A DNA stretch of 64,000 nucleotides from Alteromonas antoniana. Lineage in GTDB: Bacteria; Pseudomonadota; Gammaproteobacteria; Enterobacterales; Alteromonadaceae. The position numbers and the translations under genes are program-made. The DNA lies in NCBI RefSeq assembly GCF_019249295.1, contig NZ_JAESDH010000007.1:154014-218013 (forward strand), written 5' to 3'. Positions 46,314-56,462 of the stretch are shown here, piece after piece (within the stretch, counting starts at the first letter, position 1; each line of letters starts with the position of its first letter). The notes beneath the pieces were generated by a model. The model saw only the letters and a list, made by a program, of their open reading frames with translations, was not told the origin of the DNA and made no database searches.

Positions 46314-48711
46314 TATTTTTCATTTTGTAATTAGCGTCTTGCTGCTGGTTGGGTTTGGCAAAGACGTTTATGCCGCCTCACTGAAAACCTTCGACGTTCA
46401 GGGTTCCCGCGTTTATCTGACGCTGGATGATGGCCAGCAAGTGCGCGTTTCGATGCTTGAGCATGACAGTGTCGAAGTGGTGTACCAGGCGAATAAGCAG
46501 CAATTACCGTCGTTTGCACTCCCTGAAAACTACCGCGTGCTTGAACCAACGGTTTATGAGTCTGAAAACCAGCTGACTGTGCAGCATAACGATGTCAGCG
46601 TTCAGGTCAGTCTGGCACCATATTCGCTGGCGTACTCCTACCGGAAAAAGCCGGTAATCAGCGAAGAACGGGGCTATTTTCATGTCGACAGCTTACGTGG
46701 TTTTCGGTTTGCGCTTAAGCCCGACGAGAAGCTGTACGGGGGCGGACAGCGCGTCATGGGAATGGATCGGCGCGGTCAGCGTATGCCGTTATACAACCGG
46801 GCTCATTATGGTTACACCACAAAGTCCGACCAGATGTACTATTCACTCCCTGCCGTGATGTCGTCTGCCAATTATGCCGTGATATTTGATAATTCTGCAG
46901 CCGGCTCGCTGGATATCGGACATAACGAAAGCGATGTGCTGCAGTTTGAAGCACGCGCCGGGCGCAGCGCCTACGTCGTCACGCTGGGAGATAATCTGGC
47001 AGACGTCAGTAAAAATGTGGTGTCGGTGACCGGGAGACAGCCGTTGCCGCCACGCTGGGCGCTGGGCAACTTCGCGTCCCGTTTTGGCTATCGCAATGAA
47101 ACGCAAACCCGTGATGTCGTAAACAAATTCGCTGAAGCGGAGATCCCGCTGGATGCGGTTGTACTGGATCTTTACTGGTTCGGAAAAGACGTCAAAGGAC
47201 ATATGGGCAACTTAAGCTGGGATCGTAACGCCTTTCCGGAACCAGAAAAAATGATGACGGATTTCGCCGACTCCGGTATCAATACCATTGTCATCACAGA
47301 GCCGTTTATCTTAACTACATCGAAACAGTTTGAGAACGCAGTTGCCGCCGACGCGTTGGCCGGCAATCTGGCCGGTGATGTTAAAACCTTTGATTTTTTC
47401 TTTGGTAATACCGCACTGGTAGACGTATTCAGTGAGGCGGGTAAAGACTGGTTTTCTGGCTTTTATACTCAGCTTCATCAGCAGGGAGTGTCAGGCTGGT
47501 GGGGCGACCTAGGTGAGCCCGAGGTGCATCCGTCAGATACATTGCACGAGTTTAACGGCCGCCTGTATACGGCCGATGCCCTGCATAATGCCTACGGACA
47601 TCAATGGGCCAAAATGGTGTATGAGCACAGTCTGTCGCTGGCACCGGAACAGCGCCCTTTTGTGCTGATGCGAAGTGGATTTGCGGGCAGTCAGCGCTTT
47701 GGCATGATCCCCTGGACAGGCGATGTCAGCCGAAGCTGGGGGGGACTGAAACCCCAGGTGGAACTGGCGCTGCAAATGAGTGTATTTGGCCTGGCTTATA
47801 CTCACAGCGATCTGGGTGGTTTTGCTGGTGGCGAAGTGTTTGATCCGCAATTGTATCAGCGCTGGCTTCAGTTAGGTGTGTTCCAACCGGTGTTCCGTCC
47901 TCACGCGCAGGAAGATATTGCGCCTGAACCGGTATTCCATGATGAACAGACACAACGTCAGGCCGCAGAACTCATTCGTTTGCGTTACAGAATGCTGCCT
48001 TACAACTATTCGATGGCAATCGAAAACAGCCTGACGGGTATGCCGTTAGTGCGGCCGCTGTCATTTTATCATCATGACAGTCACTGGTTTGAGAACAAGG
48101 ACAGTTTCTACTGGGGCGAGCAGTTTCTGATTTCGCCGGTAACTGAGCCGGACGTGACAGAATGGAAAGTAGATACACCTGCAGGAAACTGGTATCACTT
48201 TTTTACGGGCAACAAAATCGCTGGCGGTAAGGTGAATATTATCCCGGTAACGGATACGACCTTTCCTGTATTAGTCAAAGCGGGTGCTGTTGTGCCTATG
48301 ACAGACGTGGTGCAAAGTACACGGGATGCTGATTTCAGTCGCCTCTCACTGCATGTGTGGGCAGGGGAACCGGGTAAGTCATACGAATACACTTACTTTG
48401 AAGACGATGGCAAAGCGGTGGACTCTATTGAAAAGGGTGAGGTTGTCAGAGGGACGATTACGCATATCCTGAACAATAACCGATTGTCTGTAAATACGGC
48501 GTTTGACGGACGTTATGATGGCATGCCGGATAGTCGTCGCCTCGAGTGGGTGTTACACGGTATCCCGGGCCGTCCGGCATCGGTTATGGTAGAAGGCCAA
48601 TCTATTGCGGTTGATAGTAATGCGGGCGTTAGCTGGGATGAAAAACAAAATGTCCTGCGGGTGGTAGCCGCCAAGATTACAGGGACGTCATCACTGAACG
48701 TTCAGTTTTAA
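46303..48711 (+). CDS. Secreted alpha-glucosidase (GH31)
   Basis: Releases glucose from the non-reducing ends of maltodextrins in the periplasm. ATG 46303 has AGGAGG 6 bases before it and gives a signal peptide ending near residue 24 (DVYA); an in-frame codon at 46252 lacks these. An N-terminal beta-sandwich precedes the barrel. The nucleophile Asp is in GWWGDLGEPEV (near 400) and the acid/base Asp in WTGDVSRSW (near 471), with AYTHSDLGGF downstream. C-terminal beta domains complete the 802 residues, a usual length for the family. Confidence 0.92.
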   Translation: MRANIFHFVISVLLLVGFGKDVYAASLKTFDVQGSRVYLTLDDGQQVRVSMLEHDSVEVVYQANKQQLPSFALPENYRVLEPTVYESENQLTVQHNDVSVQVSLAPYSLAYSYRKKPVISEERGYFHVDSLRGFRFALKPDEKLYGGGQRVMGMDRRGQRMPLYNRAHYGYTTKSDQMYYSLPAVMSSANYAVIFDNSAAGSLDIGHNESDVLQFEARAGRSAYVVTLGDNLADVSKNVVSVTGRQPLPPRWALGNFASRFGYRNETQTRDVVNKFAEAEIPLDAVVLDLYWFGKDVKGHMGNLSWDRNAFPEPEKMMTDFADSGINTIVITEPFILTTSKQFENAVAADALAGNLAGDVKTFDFFFGNTALVDVFSEAGKDWFSGFYTQLHQQGVSGWWGDLGEPEVHPSDTLHEFNGRLYTADALHNAYGHQWAKMVYEHSLSLAPEQRPFVLMRSGFAGSQRFGMIPWTGDVSRSWGGLKPQVELALQMSVFGLAYTHSDLGGFAGGEVFDPQLYQRWLQLGVFQPVFRPHAQEDIAPEPVFHDEQTQRQAAELIRLRYRMLPYNYSMAIENSLTGMPLVRPLSFYHHDSHWFENKDSFYWGEQFLISPVTEPDVTEWKVDTPAGNWYHFFTGNKIAGGKVNIIPVTDTTFPVLVKAGAVVPMTDVVQSTRDADFSRLSLHVWAGEPGKSYEYTYFEDDGKAVDSIEKGEVVRGTITHILNNNRLSVNTAFDGRYDGMPDSRRLEWVLHGIPGRPASVMVEGQSIAVDSNAGVSWDEKQNVLRVVAAKITGTSSLNVQF

Positions 48712-48720
48712 ACGCAATTT

Positions 48721-48756
48721 GTTCCCGCCACGGTTTACTCTACCGCTGGCGGGAAC
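48721..48756 (+). terminator. Hairpin after the GH31 gene
   Basis: GTTCCCGCCA / TGGCGGGAAC, extended by an inner CGGT / ACCG pair. It lacks a clear T run, so it is either a weak terminator or a 3' stabilising structure. Confidence 0.5.
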
Positions 48757-49214
48757 CTTGCTGGTTTCATAACCCGATGAGACTTTAATAAATGTGGCAA
48801 GAAGGTGATGAGTCAGACGGTAGCAAGCTGACACTGTCGTCATAATAACTGCACGCAGGCCATCGGCAGCGTCAGGTGATATTCCTCTTTCTTCCTTCGG
48901 CCGCGGCTTTTTAAACTTTTGCGCTGCGCCAGTTTCGTTTGATATCGCCCCACTGAACCTTCATAAAATTGGCTTGTAAAAAGTTGAAAATTCACGCGCT
49001 GGGTGAGCACACATTACTACGGATTGGCATTAGCTATGAGGGAGTAATGAAGAGGCGATTAAGTCTGTGGTCACTCAGCGAGACCTGAAGTATATAGTTG
49101 CCGGCAAGGTTTGCAGAAAATAGCCGTCGTTCTTGCTATGAACCCTTCCATAAAAGACCGCACTGAATGCCCACGCGCAGGTTGCGATCCCTTCGCGTTG
49201 TCACCGCGACTATT
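48757..49214. other. Non-coding stretch between the GH31 and halogenase genes
   Basis: About 460 bases between convergent genes. I see no gene. It holds the third copy of a short dispersed repeat at 49018-49034. Confidence 0.5.
49018..49034. repeat. Dispersed short repeat, copy 3
   Basis: CTACGGATTGGCATTAG, matching the copies at 27961 and 30943-30927. Confidence 0.35.
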
Positions 49215-50714
49215 TCAGCAGGCAACCGGCCCGGCAGTTCCCATACGCTGCAATGCCTCACTGTGTGACACGAATGTCGCTCCCCATTTTTCAAGCAATG
49301 GGGTTATCGCTGTCAGTGAAGCATCTTTATCCAAGGCGGCGCTGATGGCCGGGTAGGCATCGTATCCGCTTAACAGGCAATACCAGGACACGGCTGAATA
49401 ATAGTGACCAATCTGATTATCCTGTATGAACTGAACAAGGTTGCCACCATCGTTCCAGCATTGCAGCAGTGCCGTCAGCGTGTCTGAGCGTTTTGCCTCA
49501 GCTCGAACCGCATCCCAGTATTTTCCGGGCCGCTTAGACAGGACATAATGTGCGACGATGTAGTCGCGAATACCGTCAAAACGCCCGGCGATCCGGCTGT
49601 TAAATTCATTCCGATGCAGGGGAGTGTAGCTACCCGCTTCCCAGGCAGATAAAAACTGCTCTGTTGTTTCCTGAACCAGATGGAGCGCAGTAGCCTCCAG
49701 CGGCTCTATAAACCCCTGACTCAACCCGACGGCGAGGCAGTTTTTAGCCCAGCTGGAAGCGGCTCGACCTACTTTCATCGGAATGTGTCTGATATCGTCA
49801 GCGTTGCCCTGATTGCCTAACACCTCACTTAGCCGTGCTGCAGCATTATTTTTATTTTCAAATTGTGAGGAATAGACGTAGCCGTTTCCGGTGCGGTGAG
49901 TAAGGGGAATTTCCCACCGCCAGCCATTCTCCATCGCAACGGAACGCGTAGCCGGAACCGGATTTTCATGGCGAACTGAAGCGCAGGCGACAGCGGCATC
50001 GTTAAATAGCGCATCAGCATAGGATAGAAAACCAACTTCCAGCGTCTGTTGCAGTAACAGACTTCGAAACCCGGTGCAGTCGACAAAGAAATCCCCCGGG
50101 ATCCGCTGACCATCGTCCAGCAACAAGGCGTCGATATCACCGCTTTGGTGCCGCGTAACCGTATTTACGGTTCCCCGAATGTGCTTAAGCCCTTGTTTTG
50201 TCGTGTGGTTTGCTAAAAGTGTGGCTAGCTTGGAGGCATCAAAGTGATAGGCATAGTTAAGCGGAATGGTCAGCGAACCCGTGCGCTGTAGAGGTGCTTT
50301 GTGATGGGTAGTCAGCCAGTTAGCCAGAAAGTAATCATCCGGAAGACAGGCAAGATTGATGCGTTGTCGTCGCCTTTCGCAAGCTTGCAAAAAGGCGCCT
50401 GCGGTATGCCTGTCCGGGGCACTTGGGAAAGGATGAAAATAGCCCGGGGCGTGGTCCGATTGCCAGCCTTCAAACCGAATACCATTTTTATATGTCGCAT
50501 GACAATGCAGCATCCAGTCATCTTCGGCAATGCCTAACGTCGAGAACAGTTGTCGCAGGTGTGGTGTCGAGCCTTCCCCAACGCCAATGACCGGCACATT
50601 GTCTGACTCCACCAGCGTTATCTCCGTGTCTGTGCCTGTAAAATGGTGTTGGAACAAGCTGGCGGCAATCCAGCCAGCTGAACCACCTCCTGCAATCACA
50701 ATGCGTCTTGTCAT
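49215..50714 (-). CDS. Flavin-dependent tryptophan-halogenase-family protein
   Basis: 499 residues from ATG 50714 (MTRRIVIAGGGSAGW). FAD loop GGGSAGW at 9-15; Lys76 in ATYKNGIRFEGW aligns with the catalytic lysine of PrnA-type halogenases; the WxWxIP signature is present as WRWEIP; LSQGFIEPLEATAL carries the matching glutamate region. All halogenase hallmarks are therefore kept. It lies inside an alpha-glucan locus, divergent from the neopullulanase operon across an operator. Family members in TonB-receptor loci are common in this group of bacteria but their reaction is unknown. The ribosome site is weak. Confidence 0.88.
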   Translation of the reverse strand: MTRRIVIAGGGSAGWIAASLFQHHFTGTDTEITLVESDNVPVIGVGEGSTPHLRQLFSTLGIAEDDWMLHCHATYKNGIRFEGWQSDHAPGYFHPFPSAPDRHTAGAFLQACERRRQRINLACLPDDYFLANWLTTHHKAPLQRTGSLTIPLNYAYHFDASKLATLLANHTTKQGLKHIRGTVNTVTRHQSGDIDALLLDDGQRIPGDFFVDCTGFRSLLLQQTLEVGFLSYADALFNDAAVACASVRHENPVPATRSVAMENGWRWEIPLTHRTGNGYVYSSQFENKNNAAARLSEVLGNQGNADDIRHIPMKVGRAASSWAKNCLAVGLSQGFIEPLEATALHLVQETTEQFLSAWEAGSYTPLHRNEFNSRIAGRFDGIRDYIVAHYVLSKRPGKYWDAVRAEAKRSDTLTALLQCWNDGGNLVQFIQDNQIGHYYSAVSWYCLLSGYDAYPAISAALDKDASLTAITPLLEKWGATFVSHSEALQRMGTAGPVAC

Positions 50715-50793
50715 GGCAACTATCTCGTCGTTTTCTTCTTTTTTTGTGCGCACATTATGGGCAATTGCCGCCGATATCACACTAACCTGTTGC

Positions 50794-50807
50794 TGAATAC
50801 GTATGCA
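50794..50807. promoter_or_regulatory. Operator TGAATACGTATGCA between halogenase and neopullulanase genes
   Basis: Identical to the sites at 15846 and 19175 and again 19 bases before a -35 box on the plus strand. It is 80 bases upstream of the halogenase start and could act on both directions. Confidence 0.7.
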
Positions 50808-50812
50808 GCAGG

Positions 50813-50841
50813 TTGGTTACCACGCGCGTCACAGGTAGTAT
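50813..50841 (+). promoter_or_regulatory. Putative promoter of the neopullulanase-transporter-amylase operon
   Basis: TTGGTT, 17-base spacer, TAGTAT; the -10 is the same hexamer as at the second receptor. Confidence 0.55.
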
Positions 50842-51073
50842 CAGCTATCATCTTAACGTCCTGTTAACACCTGTAAAAGAAAAGTTCTCAGGCAAGGTTA
50901 ATATCCGTGATGACCGGTAACAGGAATTATAGTATCTGGCGTCGTGAAACCGCCGGATCGTTGCCGGTAACATCGGTGCCAGGCGGCGTTGTCTGTTTAT
51001 AGCTTGGTTGCTGCTACCTGAACACCCTATGGCGCGAAGCGGTTATCGGTGTCGTAAGAGGAGAAATCTGAAA
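50842..51073 (+). other. Long leader before the neopullulanase gene
   Basis: About 230 bases between the proposed promoter and the ATG, much longer than the other leaders of this regulon. It contains CCGG-rich short inverted repeats (near 50918 and 50950-50975) but no recognised riboswitch. Confidence 0.35.
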
Positions 51074-52906
51074 ATGTACAAATCAGGGCTACTATCGCTG
51101 CTTATTGCCAGCTTACCACTGCAGGCTGCTGAAGTTTCTCCTCCCAACTGGTGGGCCAATATGGCGCAACCTACCGTGGAGTTGATGATCCACGACCCCG
51201 GTATTGCCAATGCGGAGATCACCTTATCTCATCCCACCGCCCGGCTGCTTAAGTCGCAGACCCTGGACAGTGACAACTATGTGTTTCTTACACTGGACCT
51301 GAGTGATGTCAGCCCCGGACAGCTATCGTTTGATATCATTGCTGTTAATGGTGACAAAAAGGTACTTCAGTACACCATTAACGAGAGGCGCGAAAATTCA
51401 GCAATGCGGAAGGGATTCGGTCCTGAAGATGCTATCTATCTAATCACGCCTGATCGTTTTGCCAATGGCGACCCGGCAAACGACAGTGTCAAAGGTTACG
51501 TGGATACGCTAGCAAAAGATAACCGGGGCGGGCGTCATGGCGGCGATATTAAGGGCATGATGGATAACCTGCCTTATCTCAGTAATATGGGATTTACGCA
51601 AATCTGGACTATGCCTTTGCTGGAAAACGCCATGGACAGCTATTCCTATCATGGCTATTCCACCACCGATTATTACCAGATAGATCCGCGCTTTGGAACA
51701 AACTCTCTGTATCGGGCGTTCAGTGAAGAGGCAAAAAAATCCGGTATCGGCATCATCATGGATATGGTGCTTAATCATATTGGCAGTGAGCATGTCTGGA
51801 TGAGCGATGCGCCGTCTGAGGACTGGATCCATCATGGACAAAACTTTGTCCAGACTACTCATTTCCGCGAGGCGCTTCATGATCCTCACGGTATCAAAGA
51901 AGATGCGGCGGCGTTTGCCGATGGCTGGTTTGTTCCTACCATGCCGGATCTGAATCAGTCTATCCCACACCTTGCCACTTATCTTATTCAAAATGCCATA
52001 TGGTGGGTGGAATATGCCGATTTAAGCGGCATTCGGGTGGATACCTATTCGTACTCAGATAAAGCGTTTCTGTCTGCATGGACTACCAGGCTCATGCAGG
52101 AATATCCCAATTTAAATATTGTGGGGGAAGAATGGTCGGTGAATCCGCTGATCACGTCCTACTGGCAGGCGGGTTCCAGAAGACATGATGATTATGTCAG
52201 TGCACTGCCCAGTGTGATGGACTTTCCGCTACAGGCCACTCTGATACAGGCACTTAAAGATGATGAGAGCTGGTCAGGTGGATTACGCAGTCTGTACGAG
52301 ATACTGGCTACCGATTTTGTATACGGCGATCCGTACAACCTGGTGGTGTTTGCAGACAACCATGACATGGATAGGGTGTTTACGCAGGTAAACGAGCAGC
52401 CTGCGCTATGGGATATGGCGATGACATACCTGCTGACCACGCGTGGTATCCCGCAGGTGTTTTATGGCACAGAAATTCTGATGAGTCATACCGGAAGTTC
52501 TGATCATGGCATTATCCGCAGTGACTTTCCCGGAGGCTGGCAGGGTGACGAGGTAAATGCGTTTACGGGTGTCGGATTGACTGACGAGCAAAAATGGGCG
52601 AAGCAGCGGATAAAAACATTGCTACACTTACGCCACGAGCAACCAGAGTGGTTTTCCGGCAAACTGACGCACTACACGCCACAGGATGGGGTATATGTCT
52701 ATTTTCGTCATAATGCCGATTCACCCGAGACCAAATTAATGGTGGTACTGAATAAAAATAAGCAGCCGGCATCGTTAGATTTGGCGCGCTTCTCTGCGAT
52801 GCTGAAGGGGCACTCTGCCATCACCCGGCTTTCAGGAGCTACGCAGGCCATGCCTGAAACGCTAACCGTGCCTGCCTTCGCCCCCAGTGTCTGGATTATC
52901 GACTAA
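51074..52906 (+). CDS. Periplasmic neopullulanase / cyclomaltodextrinase (GH13, SusA-like)
   Basis: 610 residues; the signal peptide ends near residue 18 (PLQAA). The N-terminal domain begins VSPPNWWANM and resembles the cyclomaltodextrinase N-domain found in SusA-type enzymes. Catalytic regions: IIMDMVLNHIG, GIRVDTYSY (nucleophile Asp), IVGEEWSV (acid Glu) and FADNHDMDRV. A C-terminal beta domain ends the protein. GGAG lies 10 bases before ATG 51074; the frame also opens at 51008 but without a signal-like start. It is the first gene of an operon with the sugar transporter, and would cut imported oligomers in the periplasm. Confidence 0.9.
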   Translation: MYKSGLLSLLIASLPLQAAEVSPPNWWANMAQPTVELMIHDPGIANAEITLSHPTARLLKSQTLDSDNYVFLTLDLSDVSPGQLSFDIIAVNGDKKVLQYTINERRENSAMRKGFGPEDAIYLITPDRFANGDPANDSVKGYVDTLAKDNRGGRHGGDIKGMMDNLPYLSNMGFTQIWTMPLLENAMDSYSYHGYSTTDYYQIDPRFGTNSLYRAFSEEAKKSGIGIIMDMVLNHIGSEHVWMSDAPSEDWIHHGQNFVQTTHFREALHDPHGIKEDAAAFADGWFVPTMPDLNQSIPHLATYLIQNAIWWVEYADLSGIRVDTYSYSDKAFLSAWTTRLMQEYPNLNIVGEEWSVNPLITSYWQAGSRRHDDYVSALPSVMDFPLQATLIQALKDDESWSGGLRSLYEILATDFVYGDPYNLVVFADNHDMDRVFTQVNEQPALWDMAMTYLLTTRGIPQVFYGTEILMSHTGSSDHGIIRSDFPGGWQGDEVNAFTGVGLTDEQKWAKQRIKTLLHLRHEQPEWFSGKLTHYTPQDGVYVYFRHNADSPETKLMVVLNKNKQPASLDLARFSAMLKGHSAITRLSGATQAMPETLTVPAFAPSVWIID

Positions 52907-52954
52907 CCTTATGTTGTACCGTGGAAAAACCGACAACAATAACAAGAGAAAATT

Positions 52955-54436
52955 ATGCAAGCACAACAACCACGTTTAAATTTCTGGCAGATATGGAATG
53001 TCAGCTTCGGCTTTCTGGGAGTGCAGTTCGGCTTTGCCCTGCAAAATGCCAATGTAAGCCGGATCCTATCGGATTTAGGTGCAGATCTGCATTCGCTGTC
53101 ATTGTTCTGGCTGGTAGCGCCAATCATGGGGCTGATTGTTCAGCCCATTGTGGGCTCGGCATCTGATCGCACCTGGAACCGGCTGGGTCGTCGCCGTCCC
53201 TTTATTCTCGCAGGTGCCGTTGCAGCTGTGGTCGGTATGGTGTTGCTGCCTAACGCACCGATTTTTGTGGCGTTCATGGCTCCGATGATTATGGGTGCCA
53301 TTATGGTGGCATTGATGGATGCCTCTTTTAATGTCTGTTTCCAACCTTTCCGTTCATTGGTTTCCGACATGGTACCCGCCGAGCAGCGTAACATTGGTTA
53401 TTCGGTGCAGTCGCTGCTTATCAATATCGGTGCGGTGATAGGGTCGATTTTGCCGTTTGTACTGACCAATGTGGTCGGCCTTGAGAATACCGCTCAGCTT
53501 GGTGAAGTCGCGCCATCAGTTATGTGGGCATTTTATATTGGTGCAACCGTACTGTTAGGCACGGTCATTTGGACCGTGATCAGAACCAAAGAATACGCCC
53601 CGGAAGACTACTACCGGTATAAGGGCGTGCAACCAGAAGAGATTGAACAGGTTGAGGAAAAGCCACCACTGTCTGAGCGTTTCAAAGGCTTTATCGATCT
53701 GTGTGTAAAGATGCCATCCACCATGAAGCAACTGGCAGTTGTGCAGTTTTTCTCATGGTTTGCGTTATTCATTATGTGGGTATACACCACTCCAGCCATC
53801 ACTCAGCATATCTGGAATGTTGACAAAAAATGGTTTGACCCGGCTTATATTGCCACCGTGCCAATGGTTCCCGAAACCATTGTTGCCGCTAAAGGTGCAG
53901 CCGGTGACTGGGTAGGGATCCTGTTCGCTGCGTATTCGGTATTTGCCGCAGTATTCTCTGTTTTCCTGGCGCGTCTGGCGGATAAATTTGGCCGTAAACT
54001 CATTTATGCAGGCTCGCTGGCACTAGGTGGTATTAGCTATGTCAGTTTCCTGATGTTCCAGGATCTGAACGCTGTCAACGTTAATCTTCTGATTACAGAA
54101 GTGACGGTACCTGCCGGCGCAGTTAACCTGTTATTGCCAATGGTGGGCATTGGTATCGCCTGGGCTGCTATTCTGGCGATGCCTTATGCGATGTTGGCGG
54201 GTGCACTTCCGCCTAACAAGACCGGCGTGTATATGGGAATTTTTAACTTTACGGTTGCGGCGCCGCAGATTGTATCCGGCCTGACCGCTGGCTGGATTTT
54301 AAGCTCGGTATTCGACAACGAAGCGAAATACATCATCGTAGTGGCAGGTGTCTCGATGCTGCTCGGAGCACTGGCGGTGTTCTTTGTGAAAGAGCCTGAA
54401 CAGCTGCCACCCCCGGTTTTGGAAGGAGAAAAGTAA
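52955..54436 (+). CDS. MFS sugar transporter (SLC45 / maltose-sucrose type)
   Basis: 493-residue inner-membrane carrier with about 12 hydrophobic segments. The motif WNRLGRRRPFILAG between helices 2 and 3 is typical of the sucrose/maltose:proton carriers (GPH/SLC45 type). N-terminal NVSFGFLGVQFGFALQNANVSRI is also characteristic. A central loop of about 60 residues (215-245) is charged. Location between a neopullulanase and an amylase gene points to maltose or maltodextrin. The last base of its stop starts the next gene. Confidence 0.9.
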   Translation: MQAQQPRLNFWQIWNVSFGFLGVQFGFALQNANVSRILSDLGADLHSLSLFWLVAPIMGLIVQPIVGSASDRTWNRLGRRRPFILAGAVAAVVGMVLLPNAPIFVAFMAPMIMGAIMVALMDASFNVCFQPFRSLVSDMVPAEQRNIGYSVQSLLINIGAVIGSILPFVLTNVVGLENTAQLGEVAPSVMWAFYIGATVLLGTVIWTVIRTKEYAPEDYYRYKGVQPEEIEQVEEKPPLSERFKGFIDLCVKMPSTMKQLAVVQFFSWFALFIMWVYTTPAITQHIWNVDKKWFDPAYIATVPMVPETIVAAKGAAGDWVGILFAAYSVFAAVFSVFLARLADKFGRKLIYAGSLALGGISYVSFLMFQDLNAVNVNLLITEVTVPAGAVNLLLPMVGIGIAWAAILAMPYAMLAGALPPNKTGVYMGIFNFTVAAPQIVSGLTAGWILSSVFDNEAKYIIVVAGVSMLLGALAVFFVKEPEQLPPPVLEGEK

Positions 54437-56127
54437 TGCGCTTTATTCGCAGAACGGCGATTGCGACGGCAATTGCTATATCGATATCAGGTTGTGCAGC
54501 TACCCAGACTGACGACATTGTTAAGGCGAAACCTGAGTTCTATGGCACCACAGAACCTTTTACCTCCGAGGCGGTATATTTTGTTATGACCGACCGCTTT
54601 GTGGATGGCGATCCGAATAATAACTATGAGGAGCAGGGGGGCGATCACCCGACCTGGCAGCTTAGGTTGGACGGTCCGGATGGTAAGTATGCGAATGTCG
54701 GCTACATGGGTGGCGATTTACAGGGGGTGATAGACAATGCTGAATATATCAGCGATATGGGCTTTACCGCGGTATGGTTAACGCCATTGGTGGCTAACCC
54801 TGATCAGGCCTTTACCGGGGATGAACAAATCACTTACGGTGGCCAGTTTAAAGACGGTGGAAAAACCGGCTACCACGGATATTGGGCGACTAACTTTTAT
54901 GAGCCTGATGAGCACTGGGTAAGCGAGTCGCTGACCGTTAAGCAATACACCGATAAAATGAGAAATGAGTTTGGTCTGAAGTCTGTATTCGACATAGTCG
55001 CGAATCACGGCACGCCAAGTTTTACCATGCCTGAGGATCAGCCCGGATATGGTGAAATTTATGATAAAGACGGTAATCTGGTGGCAGATCATCAGAATCT
55101 GCATCCTGAAGAGCTCTCGCCTGACACGAACCCATTGCACGCGTTTTTTCACGATTATCCTGATTTGGTGAAATTGTCTAACCTAGATGATACCAACCCG
55201 GATGTCAGGGATTATCTGATTAACAGCTATTTGTACTGGATAGAGCAGGGCGCGGACGCTTTCAGAATTGATACTATCCGTCACGTCCCCCATGCTTTCT
55301 GGCGTGAGGCGTCAGATCGCATCAGAGCGAAACACCCGGGCTTTTACATGTTTGGTGAGAGCTTCCAGTATGATGCCAATTTCATTGCGCAACATACTCT
55401 GCCGAAAAACGGGGGCATCAGCGTTCTGGACTTCCCCATGCAAAAAGCCATGTTAAGTGTATTCGAAAAGCCTGCTGAATCCGATTTTGCAGAAATGGAA
55501 GACGTGCTGTATTTGACGCACGGGCCATACAATAACCCGTACGATCTGACCACATTCTACGATAACCATGATATGCCAAGAATGAATGCGACAGATGAAG
55601 GCTTTATTAATGCGCATAACTGGTTATTTACCGTCAGGGGGATACCGGTGGTGTACCAGGGCTCCGAAATTGGGTTTATGCGCGGCACGGCAGAACATGC
55701 GGGTAACCGCAATTATCTGGGACAGGACAACATTGACAGCGCTCCGCAGAGTGACATTTACCAGTCTCTGAAAGCGATAGCGAATGTACGTAAACAGGTG
55801 CCTGCACTGCAGCGCGGACTGCAGGTGAATGTCAAATTGCAGGGCAATGAAGCGGTATTTTATCGCGTACTGCAGGATGAGAATACCGCGCAGACAGCGC
55901 TGGTACTGCTGAACAAGGGAGATGAACCGGCGACAATGTCAGTCAGCCAGTTTCTTCAGGAAGGACAGTGGCAGGAACAGTTATCTGGTAAATCGCTCAC
56001 AATTGCTGAAGGAGATAGTCTGTCTTCAACCGTTAGCGCTAATGGGGTTCAGGTGTGGGTCCGTGAGGGGGAGGTCACAGCACCGTCTCTGATTGCCGCG
56101 ATGACTGCACAGATGCAGGTACAATAG
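54436..56127 (+). CDS. Alpha-amylase-family lipoprotein (GH13)
   Basis: 563 residues; lipobox ISGC (Cys19). Catalytic regions: VFDIVANHG, AFRIDTIRHVP (nucleophile Asp), YMFGESFQYD (acid Glu) and FYDNHDMPRM. YFVMTDRFVDGDPNNN near the N-terminus is the calcium-binding type seen in secreted amylases and cyclodextrin glucanotransferases. A C-terminal beta domain starts near 470. It is the third gene of the neopullulanase-transporter operon and ends at a strong terminator. Confidence 0.9.
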   Translation: MRFIRRTAIATAIAISISGCAATQTDDIVKAKPEFYGTTEPFTSEAVYFVMTDRFVDGDPNNNYEEQGGDHPTWQLRLDGPDGKYANVGYMGGDLQGVIDNAEYISDMGFTAVWLTPLVANPDQAFTGDEQITYGGQFKDGGKTGYHGYWATNFYEPDEHWVSESLTVKQYTDKMRNEFGLKSVFDIVANHGTPSFTMPEDQPGYGEIYDKDGNLVADHQNLHPEELSPDTNPLHAFFHDYPDLVKLSNLDDTNPDVRDYLINSYLYWIEQGADAFRIDTIRHVPHAFWREASDRIRAKHPGFYMFGESFQYDANFIAQHTLPKNGGISVLDFPMQKAMLSVFEKPAESDFAEMEDVLYLTHGPYNNPYDLTTFYDNHDMPRMNATDEGFINAHNWLFTVRGIPVVYQGSEIGFMRGTAEHAGNRNYLGQDNIDSAPQSDIYQSLKAIANVRKQVPALQRGLQVNVKLQGNEAVFYRVLQDENTAQTALVLLNKGDEPATMSVSQFLQEGQWQEQLSGKSLTIAEGDSLSSTVSANGVQVWVREGEVTAPSLIAAMTAQMQVQ

Positions 56128-56193
56128 CCAGAGATGATGCTCAGGGTCATGTCGGTAAGAGGATCTGGCGCCACAACATGACAACACTCAATG

Positions 56194-56225
56194 AAAAGCC
56201 ACTTCAGTATGTAAGTGGCTTTTTT
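56194..56225 (+). terminator. Terminator of the neopullulanase-transporter-amylase operon
   Basis: AAAAGCCACTT / AAGTGGCTTTT stem with an 8-base loop and a T run. The following 237 bases to the DUF4377 gene show no gene. Confidence 0.85.
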
Positions 56226-56462
56226 ATGCAATGCTGTAGTTCGGTTCAGCCCGAAGGGTAGTCATTTGCATGGCGGCTATCAGCATTGATACCGATGTTC
56301 AGACGATGGCCCGCGCATTTTAGCGGCAGGACACGACACCGATTTTCCGTGTTTTATCAAGCCATAAACGGTTCACAATGCCCGCTTAGTAAGCAGTGAA
56401 AAAAGAAGAAAGCAGGCAGCAGGCATGAAAACGTGAGCCCGAACGCATGGTGGGGTAACGTG

